Shown in pieces: positions 9,063-17,084 of a stretch of DNA of 64,000 nt; position 1 is the first letter of the stretch, and the number at the start of each line of letters is the position of its first letter. A program made the position numbers and the translations under genes. Location of the stretch: NCBI RefSeq assembly GCF_003626645.1, contig NZ_RBAM01000007.1, positions 310,001 through 374,000 on the forward strand, read 5' to 3'. This stretch comes from Streptomyces klenkii (GTDB lineage Bacteria; Actinomycetota; Actinomycetes; Streptomycetales; Streptomycetaceae). Below the pieces are notes generated by a model. It was not told where the DNA came from. It worked only from the letters and a program-made list of their open reading frames with translations, and ran no database searches.

Positions 9063-10961
9063 TCACGGGGCGTCGCCCCCTCGCGGTCGGTGGGTGTGGT
9101 GGCGTACGGCTTCGGCGAAGCGCTCGACGGCGCGTTCGGCCTCGGCGAGCTCGCAGGGCGCCCCGTGCAGGAGGTTGTGCGCGGCGCGGTAGAGCGGCGC
9201 GGCGGCCCGCTCCTCCTCCAGGCTGCGGGCGGCGAGCAGTGCGAAGAAGGCCTCCAGCCGGCCGCGCAGTTCGTTGCGCCGGGCGATCTGCGTCTCGGCC
9301 AGGCCGATGACCTCCTCGACGCGCAGCAGCTCGGACTCCACGGTGCTCTCGAAGGCGCGGAGGTCGGCGAGGAAGCGCGCGCCGCCCGGATCCGGGTGGC
9401 GGCGCAGCGCGGTGAGGTCCAGGCGCAGGGCGGCGGCGCGCTGCGGCACGGGCCGGACCGGGGCGATCAGGGCGGTGCGGTCGTGGGCGGTGCGCTCGCG
9501 GCGCGCGATGTGGTCGATGCGGTCGCGCACCCGGTCGAGCCGGGCGGCGATCTCGTTCTTGCCGGGGTCAGCCATCCTCAGCGCCAGCTCCAGGCTCTGC
9601 GATTCGGGGTTGCGGAAGACGAGGAGCAGGCGGGCGCCCCGGGCGGCGAGGAGGTCGGTGAACTCGACCAGCGCGAGGGGGTCCGCCGCGTAGTCGACGC
9701 CCTCCGCGACGATCGTCAGCGGCACGGCTCCGGCGCCGCCGAGCAGGCCGACCGCCGAGCCGTCGTCCCCGGCGGGGCTCAGCCCGAGCCGGTCGGCGAC
9801 GCGCCCGGCGACCCCGGCGACGGTCTCCCCGGAGACGTCGAGGGCGAGGTCGACGCTGCCGACGGGCGGCAGGAGGCCGTCGTCCGGCTCCTCGGAGCCG
9901 GGGGGCTCGTACGGGGCCGGGGGGCGGCGTGCGGTGCCGTTGCGGGGCGCGGCGGCAGGGCCCGCGGGCGATGGTGAGCCGGCGGGGGAGGGCGGGCGTA
10001 TGCCCACGGGGAGGGGAGCCCTGCGCGGGGCGGGCAGCGGTGCGTCCGCGGGCAGTTCGCGGTCCGCGAGGGCGACGGCCCGGCTGAGCGTCGCCGCCCG
10101 CACCGCCTCGCCCTTCTTGATGACGATCGCCTCCACCTGCCGGGTGCCCTCCGCGGCGGCGAACCAGCGGGCCAGCCAGCGGGCGAACTCGCGGTCGCGG
10201 GCGGCGCCCCGCGGCACCGACGGCAGGCCGTTGCCGCGGCCGCCGCTCACGTAGCGGTCGATGACCGGCAGGTGCCGGACGACGGTCTCGATGGGGATCA
10301 TGTACGACAGGTGGAGCCGGCCGCTCGCGGGGGCGGCCGAGGAGCGGTCGTCGTAGCGGCTGACGACCATGCCGAGGACGCGGTGCGTCTCCACGTCGGT
10401 CACGGCGGCGCCGCTGAAGCCCGGCCGCACCGTCTCCTCCGGGGTCAGGGGGAACATCTGCACCCACTCGCCGCGCGGCCCGGCCGGCCCGGCGAGGGTG
10501 GCCCGGAACCAGACCCCGTCCTGGAGCTCGCGCGTGCTGGGGAAGCCGCACATCCACACGGACCGGCCGTGCGTGGGCGCGACCCGGTGCAGCGGGGCGG
10601 CGTGGCGGGCGTCCTGCGGCTCGGCCAGGGTGAGGAGGGCGACGTCGCCCCGGGAGTCGGCCAGCTCGGGCACCCAGCAGCCGTCGGCCACCCGGGCCGG
10701 CACGGGGCGCGCGCCGGGCACGCCGACCAGCTCGACGAGCACCTCCGTGCCGGGCGCGGTGCGGCCGTCGAGGTCGCGGGGGCCGCGGGGGCCCGTGGCG
10801 TCGACGGGGTCGGCGGGGATGACGTGGGCGCAGGTCAGCACGGCGTCGGCGGCCAGCAGGATGCCGGCCCCCAGGACATCGCCGCCGGTCGTGGAAATGC
10901 GGACCCGCCAAGTCTCGCCGCGCACCTCGGTGTTGACGGGGACCTCGGTCTCCTCCCCCAT
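9063..10961 (-). CDS. Trypsin-like serine protease with C-terminal helical effector region
   Basis: 632 residues from the ATG at 10961. A GTG at 11018 would add 19 residues but lies inside an inverted repeat, so the shorter form is preferred. The N-terminal 250 residues are a trypsin-fold peptidase with H46 (CAHVI), D106 (GDVALLTL) and S183 (GFSGAAV). No signal peptide is visible, so it probably acts in the cytoplasm, like the trypsin modules of actinobacterial multi-component signalling systems. A Pro-rich linker (about 340-380), a mixed alpha/beta region and a coiled-coil-like C-terminus (about 520-632) follow. It leads the operon protease-kinase-vWA-sensor and may process one of those partners. 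Confidence 0.8.
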   Translation of the reverse strand: MGEETEVPVNTEVRGETWRVRISTTGGDVLGAGILLAADAVLTCAHVIPADPVDATGPRGPRDLDGRTAPGTEVLVELVGVPGARPVPARVADGCWVPELADSRGDVALLTLAEPQDARHAAPLHRVAPTHGRSVWMCGFPSTRELQDGVWFRATLAGPAGPRGEWVQMFPLTPEETVRPGFSGAAVTDVETHRVLGMVVSRYDDRSSAAPASGRLHLSYMIPIETVVRHLPVIDRYVSGGRGNGLPSVPRGAARDREFARWLARWFAAAEGTRQVEAIVIKKGEAVRAATLSRAVALADRELPADAPLPAPRRAPLPVGIRPPSPAGSPSPAGPAAAPRNGTARRPPAPYEPPGSEEPDDGLLPPVGSVDLALDVSGETVAGVAGRVADRLGLSPAGDDGSAVGLLGGAGAVPLTIVAEGVDYAADPLALVEFTDLLAARGARLLLVFRNPESQSLELALRMADPGKNEIAARLDRVRDRIDHIARRERTAHDRTALIAPVRPVPQRAAALRLDLTALRRHPDPGGARFLADLRAFESTVESELLRVEEVIGLAETQIARRNELRGRLEAFFALLAARSLEEERAAAPLYRAAHNLLHGAPCELAEAERAVERFAEAVRHHTHRPRGGDAP

Positions 10962-10993
10962 GGGCGCAGAGCATACGCGCGCCCCCGGCGGAA

Positions 10994-11018
10994 GTGACCC
11001 CTCCGAATGTGGGGTCAC
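10994..11018. promoter_or_regulatory. Palindromic candidate operator upstream of the kinase operon
   Basis: GTGACCCC (10994-11001) and GGGGTCAC (11011-11018) form perfect 8-bp arms around 9 nt. The site lies 33-57 bp upstream of the ATG at 10961, where a repressor or the promoter would be expected. Confidence 0.45.
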
Positions 11019-11096
11019 CGTTCCGTGTGATTCGCGCGGGGGTTGCGCGCCCTCGGCGTGCGGCTCGGCGGGGCGCCCCGCCCGTCCCGGGTCCGC

Positions 11097-11150
11097 CGAA
11101 CGGGTGACGCCGGTCCGGGCGGCCGCCGGCGGTCCGGGGTCACCCGTTCG
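11097..11150. repeat. Long inverted repeat in the divergent intergenic region
   Basis: CGAACGGGTGAC (11097-11108) is perfectly inverted at 11139-11150, with a 30-nt GC-rich loop. It sits in the 416-bp gap between the leftward protease gene and the rightward secreted-protein gene. Apart from this and the shorter palindrome at 10994-11018, the gap holds no gene that I can see. Confidence 0.5.
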
Positions 11151-11377
11151 CCGCGTTCCGGGGCGGCCGTCCCGGTGATGGCAGGGCCACCCCCGGTGAC
11201 CTGCCGATACGCCGGCCCGCCCCGGCCCGCGGCCCGGCCCGGACCGGCGATTCTGATGCGCTGTCAGGGTGCGGGGCGCCCCGGATCCCGGTTCCCTCGG
11301 CTCTGAGGAGCGCGGAACCCCCCACTCCCCTTCGTGGGCACATCACGTGCCCCGGCCGCGTTCACGGAGGAACAAGC

Positions 11378-12001
11378 ATGCGTAACTCACGAGTGCTCAC
11401 CGGGACCGCCCTTTCCATAGCCGCCCTCGGGCTGGCGAGCGCCCCCGCGCTCGCCGGGGACTTCGGCAAGCTGGAAGTCTCCCCGAACCCCGTCAAGCCC
11501 GGTGCCGAGGTCACGGTGAACACCACCGCCTGCGGGTCCAACGGTTCGGGTGCGGGCGACGCCAGCGCCGTCGGCGGCCCGGCCTCGTTCCAGCTCAAGC
11601 CGGGCACGCACAAGGAGAGCGTCGTCGGCACGTTCAAGGTCCCCAACAGCGCGAAGGCCGGTACGTACGGCATCGGGGTCAAGTGCCACAACGGCAAGGA
11701 GGCCACGGGCGACGTCGTCGTCTCCGCGGGCTCGGGCGGGTCCGCTTCGAGCGGGACCGGTACGGGGGGTACGGGCGGGACCGGCATGGGCGGTGCCAGT
11801 CACAGTCCCTCGATGGGCACGGGCGGCGGTTCCTCCACCCCGGCCAAGCCGCCCAAGGGCGGCATGAAGACCGGTGTCGGCTCCACCAGCGACGACTCCG
11901 GGATGACCGAGCTCATGGCGGGCGCGGCCGTGCTGGCCACCGCGGCGGTCGGCGGCACCTGGTACCTGCGGCGCCGCGGCAGCAACGGCAACCGGATCTG
12001 A
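11378..12001 (+). CDS. Secreted, membrane-anchored protein preceding a class F sortase
   Basis: 207 residues. An N-terminal signal peptide (about 1-27, cleavage near ALAGDF) is followed by an Ig-like beta domain (about 30-115) with two cysteines. A Ser/Gly/Thr-rich stalk (about 118-165) leads to a C-terminal hydrophobic helix (about 176-196) and an RRRGSNGNR tail. This is the layout of a cell-surface protein presented on a stalk. No LPXTG or LAXTG signal is present before the last helix, although a sortase gene follows 88 bp downstream. GGAGGAAC 9 bp upstream fixes the ATG. The function of the Ig-like head is unknown. Confidence 0.8.
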   Translation: MRNSRVLTGTALSIAALGLASAPALAGDFGKLEVSPNPVKPGAEVTVNTTACGSNGSGAGDASAVGGPASFQLKPGTHKESVVGTFKVPNSAKAGTYGIGVKCHNGKEATGDVVVSAGSGGSASSGTGTGGTGGTGMGGASHSPSMGTGGGSSTPAKPPKGGMKTGVGSTSDDSGMTELMAGAAVLATAAVGGTWYLRRRGSNGNRI

Positions 12002-12089
12002 CGCGCCCCCGGTCCCGCTCCGCACCCCGGTCCCCGAACGCCCCCGCGTCCGGGGACCACGGGCGCGGCGGACGCGGTGGAGGAGATCC

Positions 12090-13091
12090 ATGTCCCAGTC
12101 GCAGAACGCCGGCGACGGCCGGCGGGCACGCGGCTCCCGCAAGGCGCGGAACTCGCGGCAGATGCGGCGGAACCCGCGCAGGCGGGCGCCCGCGGGTTCC
12201 CTGCCTTCCGGGTTCGGCCCGGTTGCTCCGGCTGCTTCGGTTGCTTCGGCTTGCTCGGGCGGGCCGGGCGCTTCGGCCCGCTCCGGCGGTCCGGGCACCG
12301 GTGACGACGCCGTCCGCTCCGGCAGCCCGCGCCGGGGTGGTGCCGCGCGCTCCGCCGGCCCGGGGCCGCGTGGCGCCGCGCGGCCCGGCCGTCCGGGCCC
12401 TGCCGGTGCCGCCCGGCCCGGCCGGCGCCCGCCGTCCCCCCAGGCACGTGACTCCCGGCGCAAGGCCGTCGCCGCTGTCCTGATCGCCATGGCCCTGTGC
12501 GTGGGCAGTTGGCTGATCCAGCGCGGGGCCGACATCCAGGACCCGCCCCCGCAGCCCTCCGCGGCCGAGGCGTTCCCGGCCACCGGGCCCCGTACCGGAC
12601 CGGCGAACGGCGAACGCGCCGTGCCGCCGCTGCCGATCGCCGTGCCCACGCGGGTGCGGATACCGGCGATCGACGTCGACGCGCCGCTGGAGCCCCTGGG
12701 CCTGCTCCCGGACGGCAGCCTCTCCAGCCCGCGGGACGACGAGAGCAACGTCGCCGGCTGGTACGCGGCCGGCGCCGCGCCCGGCGCCACCGGCACCGCC
12801 GTCGTCGCCGGCCACGTCGACACCGCCACCGGGCCCGCCGTCTTCTACAACCTCGGCGCTCTGAAGAAGGGGTACCGCGTGGAGGTCGCGCGCGCGGACG
12901 GCCGGACGGCGCTCTTCACCATCGACGCGATCGAGGTGTACAGCCGGGACGACTTCCCCTCGCAGAAGGTGTACGGGCCCGCGAAGCGCGCCGAGTTGCG
13001 GCTCATCACCTGCGGGGGCGGGTTCTCCGAGGAGAGCCACGCGTACTTGGGGAACGTGGTGGTGTACGCCCACCTCACCGGCGTGCGGTGA
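12090..13091 (+). CDS. Class F sortase
   Basis: 333 residues. A very basic, Arg/Gly/Ala-rich cytoplasmic region of about 120 residues is followed by one membrane anchor (about 124-144) and an extracytoplasmic sortase domain (about 185-333). Catalytic H242 is in VVAGHVDT and C308 in LITCGGGF. The start has GGAGGAG just upstream. Sortases join surface proteins to peptidoglycan or to each other; class F is typical of actinobacteria and its substrates are poorly defined. The preceding gene, likely co-transcribed, is the obvious candidate partner. The long low-complexity N-terminus is unusual even for the genus. Confidence 0.88.
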   Translation: MSQSQNAGDGRRARGSRKARNSRQMRRNPRRRAPAGSLPSGFGPVAPAASVASACSGGPGASARSGGPGTGDDAVRSGSPRRGGAARSAGPGPRGAARPGRPGPAGAARPGRRPPSPQARDSRRKAVAAVLIAMALCVGSWLIQRGADIQDPPPQPSAAEAFPATGPRTGPANGERAVPPLPIAVPTRVRIPAIDVDAPLEPLGLLPDGSLSSPRDDESNVAGWYAAGAAPGATGTAVVAGHVDTATGPAVFYNLGALKKGYRVEVARADGRTALFTIDAIEVYSRDDFPSQKVYGPAKRAELRLITCGGGFSEESHAYLGNVVVYAHLTGVR

Positions 13092-13092
13092 G

Positions 13093-13620
13093 TCAGGAGC
13101 CGCCGCTCCTGTCCACCGGCGCGCCGCCCCCGGCCTGCTGCGTCTCGCGGGCCCACGCGGTCAGGCCCGCGACGAACCCCGCCCGGTCGCGGGGCGAGAG
13201 GCTGTCGAGCGCGCGCAGCAGCGGCTGGGAGCGGGTGGCGATGAACGCCTCGACCGCCGGCCGGTGGCCGTCCACGACGGCCACGAGCGTACGGCGCCGG
13301 TTCGCGGGGTCCTCGCGGCGCTCGACCAGCCCGGCCCGGTTCAGCGCGCCGACCAGCTCGCTCGTGGTCGACAAGGACAGCCGCATCCTGCGCGCCAGCT
13401 CACCCACGGCCAGGGGCGCTTCGGCGATCAGCTGCGGCAGGACCGCGCCGTGCCGCGTCGTGAGGCTGTGCGCCTCGAAGAGCGCGCGCAGCTCGTCCGG
13501 CATTTCGGTGCGGGCCTGGCGGATGTACGGAGAGAGCAGCGGGACGAGACCGATCGCTTCGGTCTCTTCCGGGGTGGGAAGCCGGGGGCGGTCCTTCCCG
13601 GGTGCGGGGTCGTGCGGCAT
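13093..13620 (-). CDS. MarR-family transcriptional regulator
   Basis: 175 residues from the ATG at 13620. The winged-helix region spans about 50-130, with the recognition segment RRMRLSLSTTSELVGALNRA and the wing RREDPANRRRTLVAV, both typical of MarR. A TACACT hexamer (13627-13632 on the minus strand) lies only 6 bp upstream of the ATG, so the transcript is probably leaderless. It is divergent from the questin-oxidase gene, 78 bp away, and a concentric dyad lies between them. It is therefore likely to repress both genes and respond to a phenolic or quinone ligand; the ligand is inferred only from the neighbour. Confidence 0.9.
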   Translation of the reverse strand: MPHDPAPGKDRPRLPTPEETEAIGLVPLLSPYIRQARTEMPDELRALFEAHSLTTRHGAVLPQLIAEAPLAVGELARRMRLSLSTTSELVGALNRAGLVERREDPANRRRTLVAVVDGHRPAVEAFIATRSQPLLRALDSLSPRDRAGFVAGLTAWARETQQAGGGAPVDRSGGS

Positions 13621-13634
13621 ACTGCGAGTGTAGA

Positions 13635-13671
13635 CGCTTCGGAAATCCAAACTATTGGGTAAGCCGAAGCG
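13635..13671. promoter_or_regulatory. MarR operator candidate (double dyad)
   Basis: Outer arms CGCTTCGG (13635-13642) and CCGAAGCG (13664-13671) enclose inner arms CCAA (13647-13650) and TTGG (13655-13658), nearly concentric. The site is between the divergent MarR and questin-oxidase starts. Confidence 0.55.
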
Positions 13672-13698
13672 ATCCGTTGCAGGGGGAGGAGCTCTGTC

Positions 13699-14808
13699 AT
13701 GCCGGCGATCCGATACCACGACGCACTCAACGACGCGCTGGAGCGCATGGACGACCTGGGGTACGAGCGGGGGGCCGGTGCCGACCTTGCCAACCACGGG
13801 CCCATGGGCGCCGAGACGCTCGCCGCCCTCGGCCACGGCGGCGAAGTCGCCGCCTGGGTCGAGGGCTACCGCGCCGCCATGCCCCGCCACGACGTGCCCG
13901 CACGCGGCTTCGCCCTCGACCCCGCCGACGAGACGTCCTGGCGGCCCGCGCTCGGCGACTTCGCCCGTGCCGGCGACTGGGAGGAGCTCTTCCGCCGCGA
14001 ACTCGCCGCCGCTCCCTGGCGCGAGGTGCTCGCCCGCTGGTGGCCCCGGCTCCTGCCGGGCCTCCTCGCCGGCCTGACGCACGGTCTGATCCGCACCGCC
14101 CACGCCGTGCGCTCCCTCGCCGCCGTGCCGCTCGACGCACAGCCGACGCCCCATCAGCTCACCGAGCTGGCCCGCGGGCTGGCCTACTGGGCCGCCCGGT
14201 TCGCCCACCTGCCCGGCGAGGTCCGCATGAGCGGCCACCACGACCTGGCGGGCGCCATCGCCGCACTGCCCCGCACCGCCTACGCGGGGCCGGGCAAGCG
14301 GGGCCGCGCCGTGGCCGCGCAGCGGCTCGCCCGGCCCGGCGAGCTCGCCGGCTACCACGAGGCACTGGGCTCCCTCGCCCCCGCCGGAACGCAGTGGCTG
14401 CTCAGCGAGATGACCACCGCCTTCGCCGGGGTCTACCTCGGGCACCCCGAGCTCTTCCCCGTCCCGCTGGTGCACGCGGTCACCGCGCCCGCCGCCGTAC
14501 GACTCGTCCTGCCGCACCTGCCCGACGAACTCCACGAGCCGTCCGCGGCCGCCCTCTGGCACGTCCACACGGCGCTGCTCCTGGCCTTCACCGACGACCG
14601 GGGCGGGGAGGAGACGGCGGCCCGGGACGCGGCGGAAGCGGACATACCGCCGTTCGACGAGCTCGTCGCCCGAGCGGTGGAACACGGCGACGAGCACGTC
14701 CTGAAGTTCACGGAGGCGTGCCGGCGCGAGCACGCGCTGCGTCCGGACCCCCGCTACGGCGCGGCGGTCCTGGCAGCCCAGCAGCGCATCAAGCCGCGCC
14801 GGGGCTGA
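13699..14808 (+). CDS. Questin oxidase family protein (DUF4243)
   Basis: 369 residues with an all-helical appearance, starting MPAIRYHDALNDALERMDD and carrying the family signature NHGPMGAE near residue 35. It also has GLTHGLIRTAHAVRSLAA. In fungi this family opens anthraquinone rings by Baeyer-Villiger-type oxidation (questin to desmethylsulochrin). Bacterial members are widespread and mostly untested, so the substrate cannot be stated. The gene is alone in its operon, divergent from a MarR regulator, which suggests inducible detoxification or modification of an aromatic compound. GGGGGAGGAG upstream supports the start. Confidence 0.85.
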   Translation: MPAIRYHDALNDALERMDDLGYERGAGADLANHGPMGAETLAALGHGGEVAAWVEGYRAAMPRHDVPARGFALDPADETSWRPALGDFARAGDWEELFRRELAAAPWREVLARWWPRLLPGLLAGLTHGLIRTAHAVRSLAAVPLDAQPTPHQLTELARGLAYWAARFAHLPGEVRMSGHHDLAGAIAALPRTAYAGPGKRGRAVAAQRLARPGELAGYHEALGSLAPAGTQWLLSEMTTAFAGVYLGHPELFPVPLVHAVTAPAAVRLVLPHLPDELHEPSAAALWHVHTALLLAFTDDRGGEETAARDAAEADIPPFDELVARAVEHGDEHVLKFTEACRREHALRPDPRYGAAVLAAQQRIKPRRG

Positions 14809-14810
14809 CG

Positions 14811-14872
14811 ACGACCCCTCCCTCCGGCCCTCCGGCCCTCCGACGAGGGCGGACGGCGGCGGGAGGGGTCGT
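14811..14872 (+). terminator. Terminator hairpin after the questin-oxidase gene
   Basis: ACGACCCCTCCC (14811-14822), two bases after the stop, is perfectly inverted at 14861-14872. Confidence 0.6.
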
Positions 14873-14939
14873 AAACGATCTCAGGGCCCTGCGACGGTGA
14901 CGGACCGGCCGACGACGGCGGGAGGGCGACGGGGCCGCA

Positions 14940-15045
14940 GGGGCAGGGTCCCTGGACGCTGACGTGTATTTGTGGCGCCAAGTGCGGGGCAAGAACACGC
15001 AGGGGCGAGGGGCGCCGTAAATATACGGTCCAGGGACCCTGCCCC
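14940..15045. repeat. 106-bp palindromic element between convergent genes
   Basis: The ends are perfect 18-bp inverted repeats, GGGGCAGGGTCCCTGGAC (14940-14957) and its complement (15028-15045). The pairing continues inward imperfectly (CGTGTATTT with AAATATACG, and two GGCGCC sites). It lies in the 269-bp gap between the questin-oxidase gene and recQ, after a separate terminator. It could be a bidirectional terminator or a small non-autonomous element. No flanking target duplication was recognised. Confidence 0.6.
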
Positions 15046-15077
15046 GGAGGCCCCGGCGCCCGGCCCACCCACGACCG

Positions 15078-17009
15078 TCAGCCGCCCGCTTCCGCCTCCG
15101 CCGCCGTGCGCAGCTCCGTCAGCAGGTCGAGGATCTTCTCGCCGTGCTTCGCCAGCTTGCTCTCGCCCACGCCGCTCACGCCCGCCAGTTCGTCGAGGGA
15201 CGTGGGCGAGGCCGTGGCGATCTCGCGGAGCGTGGCGTCATGGAAGATCACGTACGCGGGAACGCCCTGTTCCTTCGCCGTGGCCCCGCGCCATGCGCGG
15301 AGTGCCTCGAAGACCGGCATCGCCTCGGCCGGGAGGTCGGCGGGTGCCGCTCGCTTGGCGGAGCCGGAGCCGCCGGACTTCGCGGCCCGCACCGGCCGCT
15401 CCGGCTCGCTCCGCAGCCGCACCTCGCGCCGCCCGCCCAGCACCTCGCCACTCGCGTCCGTGAGGACGAGCGTGCCGTAGTCGCCCTCGACGGCGAGCAG
15501 GCCCTGCGCCAGCAGCTGCCGGACCACGCCCCGCCACTGCGCCAGGCTGAGGTCGGTGCCGATGCCGAAGACGGTGAGGCCGTCGTGGTCGTGCTGGATG
15601 ACCTTCGCGGTCTTCTTGCCGAGGAGGATGTCGATGATCTGGCCCGCACCGAACTTCTGGCGCCGCTCGCGCGCGAGCCGGTAGACCGCGGAGAGGAACT
15701 TCTGGGCGGCGATCGTGCCGTCCCACGTCTCGGCGGGGGAGAGGCAGGTGTCGCAGTTGCCGCAGGGGCCGCTCTCCTGCCCGAAGTAGGCGAGGAGCTG
15801 CACGCGGCGGCACTCGACGGTCTCACACAGGGCCAGCATCGCGTCGAGGTGGGCGCCCAGGCGGCGGCGGTGCGCCTCGTCGCCCTCGGAGCCGTCGATC
15901 ATCTTGCGCTGCTGGACGACGTCCTGGAGGCCGTACGCGAGCCAGGCCGTGGACGGCAGGCCGTCGCGCCCGGCACGGCCCGTCTCCTGGTAGTAGCCCT
16001 CGACGGACTTCGGCAGGTCGATGTGCGCGACGAACCGCACGTCCGGCTTGTCGATGCCCATGCCGAAGGCGATCGTCGCGACCATCACGATGCCGTCCTC
16101 GCGCAGGAAGCGCGACTGGTTCGCGGCGCGCGTGGCCGCGTCCAGGCCCGCGTGGTACGGCAGCGCCTCGATGCCCTGCTGGGCGAGGAAGGCGGCGGTG
16201 TCCTCCACGCTCTTGCGGGAGAGGCAGTAGACGACGCCCGCATCGCCCGCGTGCTCGGTGCGCAGCAGCTCCAGGAGCTGCTTCTTGGGGTCGTTCTTCG
16301 GCGCGATGCGGTACTGGATGTTGGGCCGGTCGAAGCTCGCGACGAAGTGCCGGGCGCCCTGGAGCTGGAGCCGGGCGGCGATCTCGGTGTGCGTGGCCTC
16401 CGTGGCCGTCGCGGTCAGGGCGATGCGCGGCACGTCCGGCCAGCGCTCGTGCAGGGCGGACAGGGCCAGGTAGTCAGGCCGGAAGTCGTGGCCCCACTGG
16501 GCCACGCAGTGCGCCTCGTCGATGGCGAAGAGGGAGATCTTGCCGCGGTCGAGGAGCCGGAGCGTGCCCTCCACGCGCAGCCGCTCCGGGGCGAGGTAGA
16601 GCAGGTCGAGCTCGCCGGCGAGGAACTCGGCCTCGACCAGCCGGCGCTCGTCCATGTCCTGCGTGGAATTGAGGAAGCCGGCCCGGACGCCGAGGGCCCG
16701 CAGGGCGTCCACCTGGTCCTGCATGAGGGCGATCAGAGGGGACACGACCACGCCGACGCCCGGCCGGACCAGGGCCGGGATCTGATAGCACAGCGACTTT
16801 CCGCCGCCGGTCGGCATCAGGACGAGCGCGTCGCCGCCGGCGACGACGTGCTCGATGATCGCCTCCTGGTCGCCGCGGAACGCGTCGTAACCGAAGACGC
16901 GCCGCAGGCAGCCCAGGGCCTCACTGCCCGCGTCGGCGGGCGCGGGGGAGGGAGAAGGAGAAGGGACGGTGTCAGCGGGGCGGGCGGCGGTCTCGGTGAG
17001 GTCGGCCAT
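15078..17009 (-). CDS. recQ: ATP-dependent DNA helicase RecQ
   Basis: 643 residues. The helicase core carries Walker A MPTGGGKS (K71), the DEAH box (164-167) in AIDEAHCVAQWGHDFRPDY, motif III TATAT, and motif VI QETGRAGRDG. The zinc-binding cysteines CRR..CGNCDTC follow, then an RQC winged helix. An HRDC domain (about 555-635) contains SGVGESKLAKHGE. It is a full-length 3'-5' helicase for recombination and replication-fork repair. The start MADLTET at 17009 is followed by a Pro/Ser/Ala-rich stretch before the helicase domain. It is transcribed alone; the Mrr-TerD gene ends 75 bp upstream on the same strand. Confidence 0.96.
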   Translation of the reverse strand: MADLTETAARPADTVPSPSPSPAPADAGSEALGCLRRVFGYDAFRGDQEAIIEHVVAGGDALVLMPTGGGKSLCYQIPALVRPGVGVVVSPLIALMQDQVDALRALGVRAGFLNSTQDMDERRLVEAEFLAGELDLLYLAPERLRVEGTLRLLDRGKISLFAIDEAHCVAQWGHDFRPDYLALSALHERWPDVPRIALTATATEATHTEIAARLQLQGARHFVASFDRPNIQYRIAPKNDPKKQLLELLRTEHAGDAGVVYCLSRKSVEDTAAFLAQQGIEALPYHAGLDAATRAANQSRFLREDGIVMVATIAFGMGIDKPDVRFVAHIDLPKSVEGYYQETGRAGRDGLPSTAWLAYGLQDVVQQRKMIDGSEGDEAHRRRLGAHLDAMLALCETVECRRVQLLAYFGQESGPCGNCDTCLSPAETWDGTIAAQKFLSAVYRLARERRQKFGAGQIIDILLGKKTAKVIQHDHDGLTVFGIGTDLSLAQWRGVVRQLLAQGLLAVEGDYGTLVLTDASGEVLGGRREVRLRSEPERPVRAAKSGGSGSAKRAAPADLPAEAMPVFEALRAWRGATAKEQGVPAYVIFHDATLREIATASPTSLDELAGVSGVGESKLAKHGEKILDLLTELRTAAEAEAGG

Positions 17010-17084
17010 GCGGAAAGTCTATGGGGGTCCGCTGACACGCACGGGGGCTGTGGATAACTCCCGGAACCTGATCTACGGCCTGAT

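Noticed and set aside
547..9310. Very long open frames opposite or across the genes at 0.5-9.3 kb (up to 1600 codons)
   Set aside because: They are frame shadows produced by high GC third-position bias. Their translations are Arg/Pro/Gly/Ala-rich without domains, and the real frames carry clear motifs.
11378..12001. LPXTG or LAXTG sorting signal in the protein before the sortase
   Set aside because: The segment before the C-terminal helix contains no such motif, so it is not called a proven sortase substrate.
13621..14733. Extension of the MarR gene upstream to 14733
   Set aside because: The extra 370 residues are antisense to the questin-oxidase gene and cross the divergent promoter.
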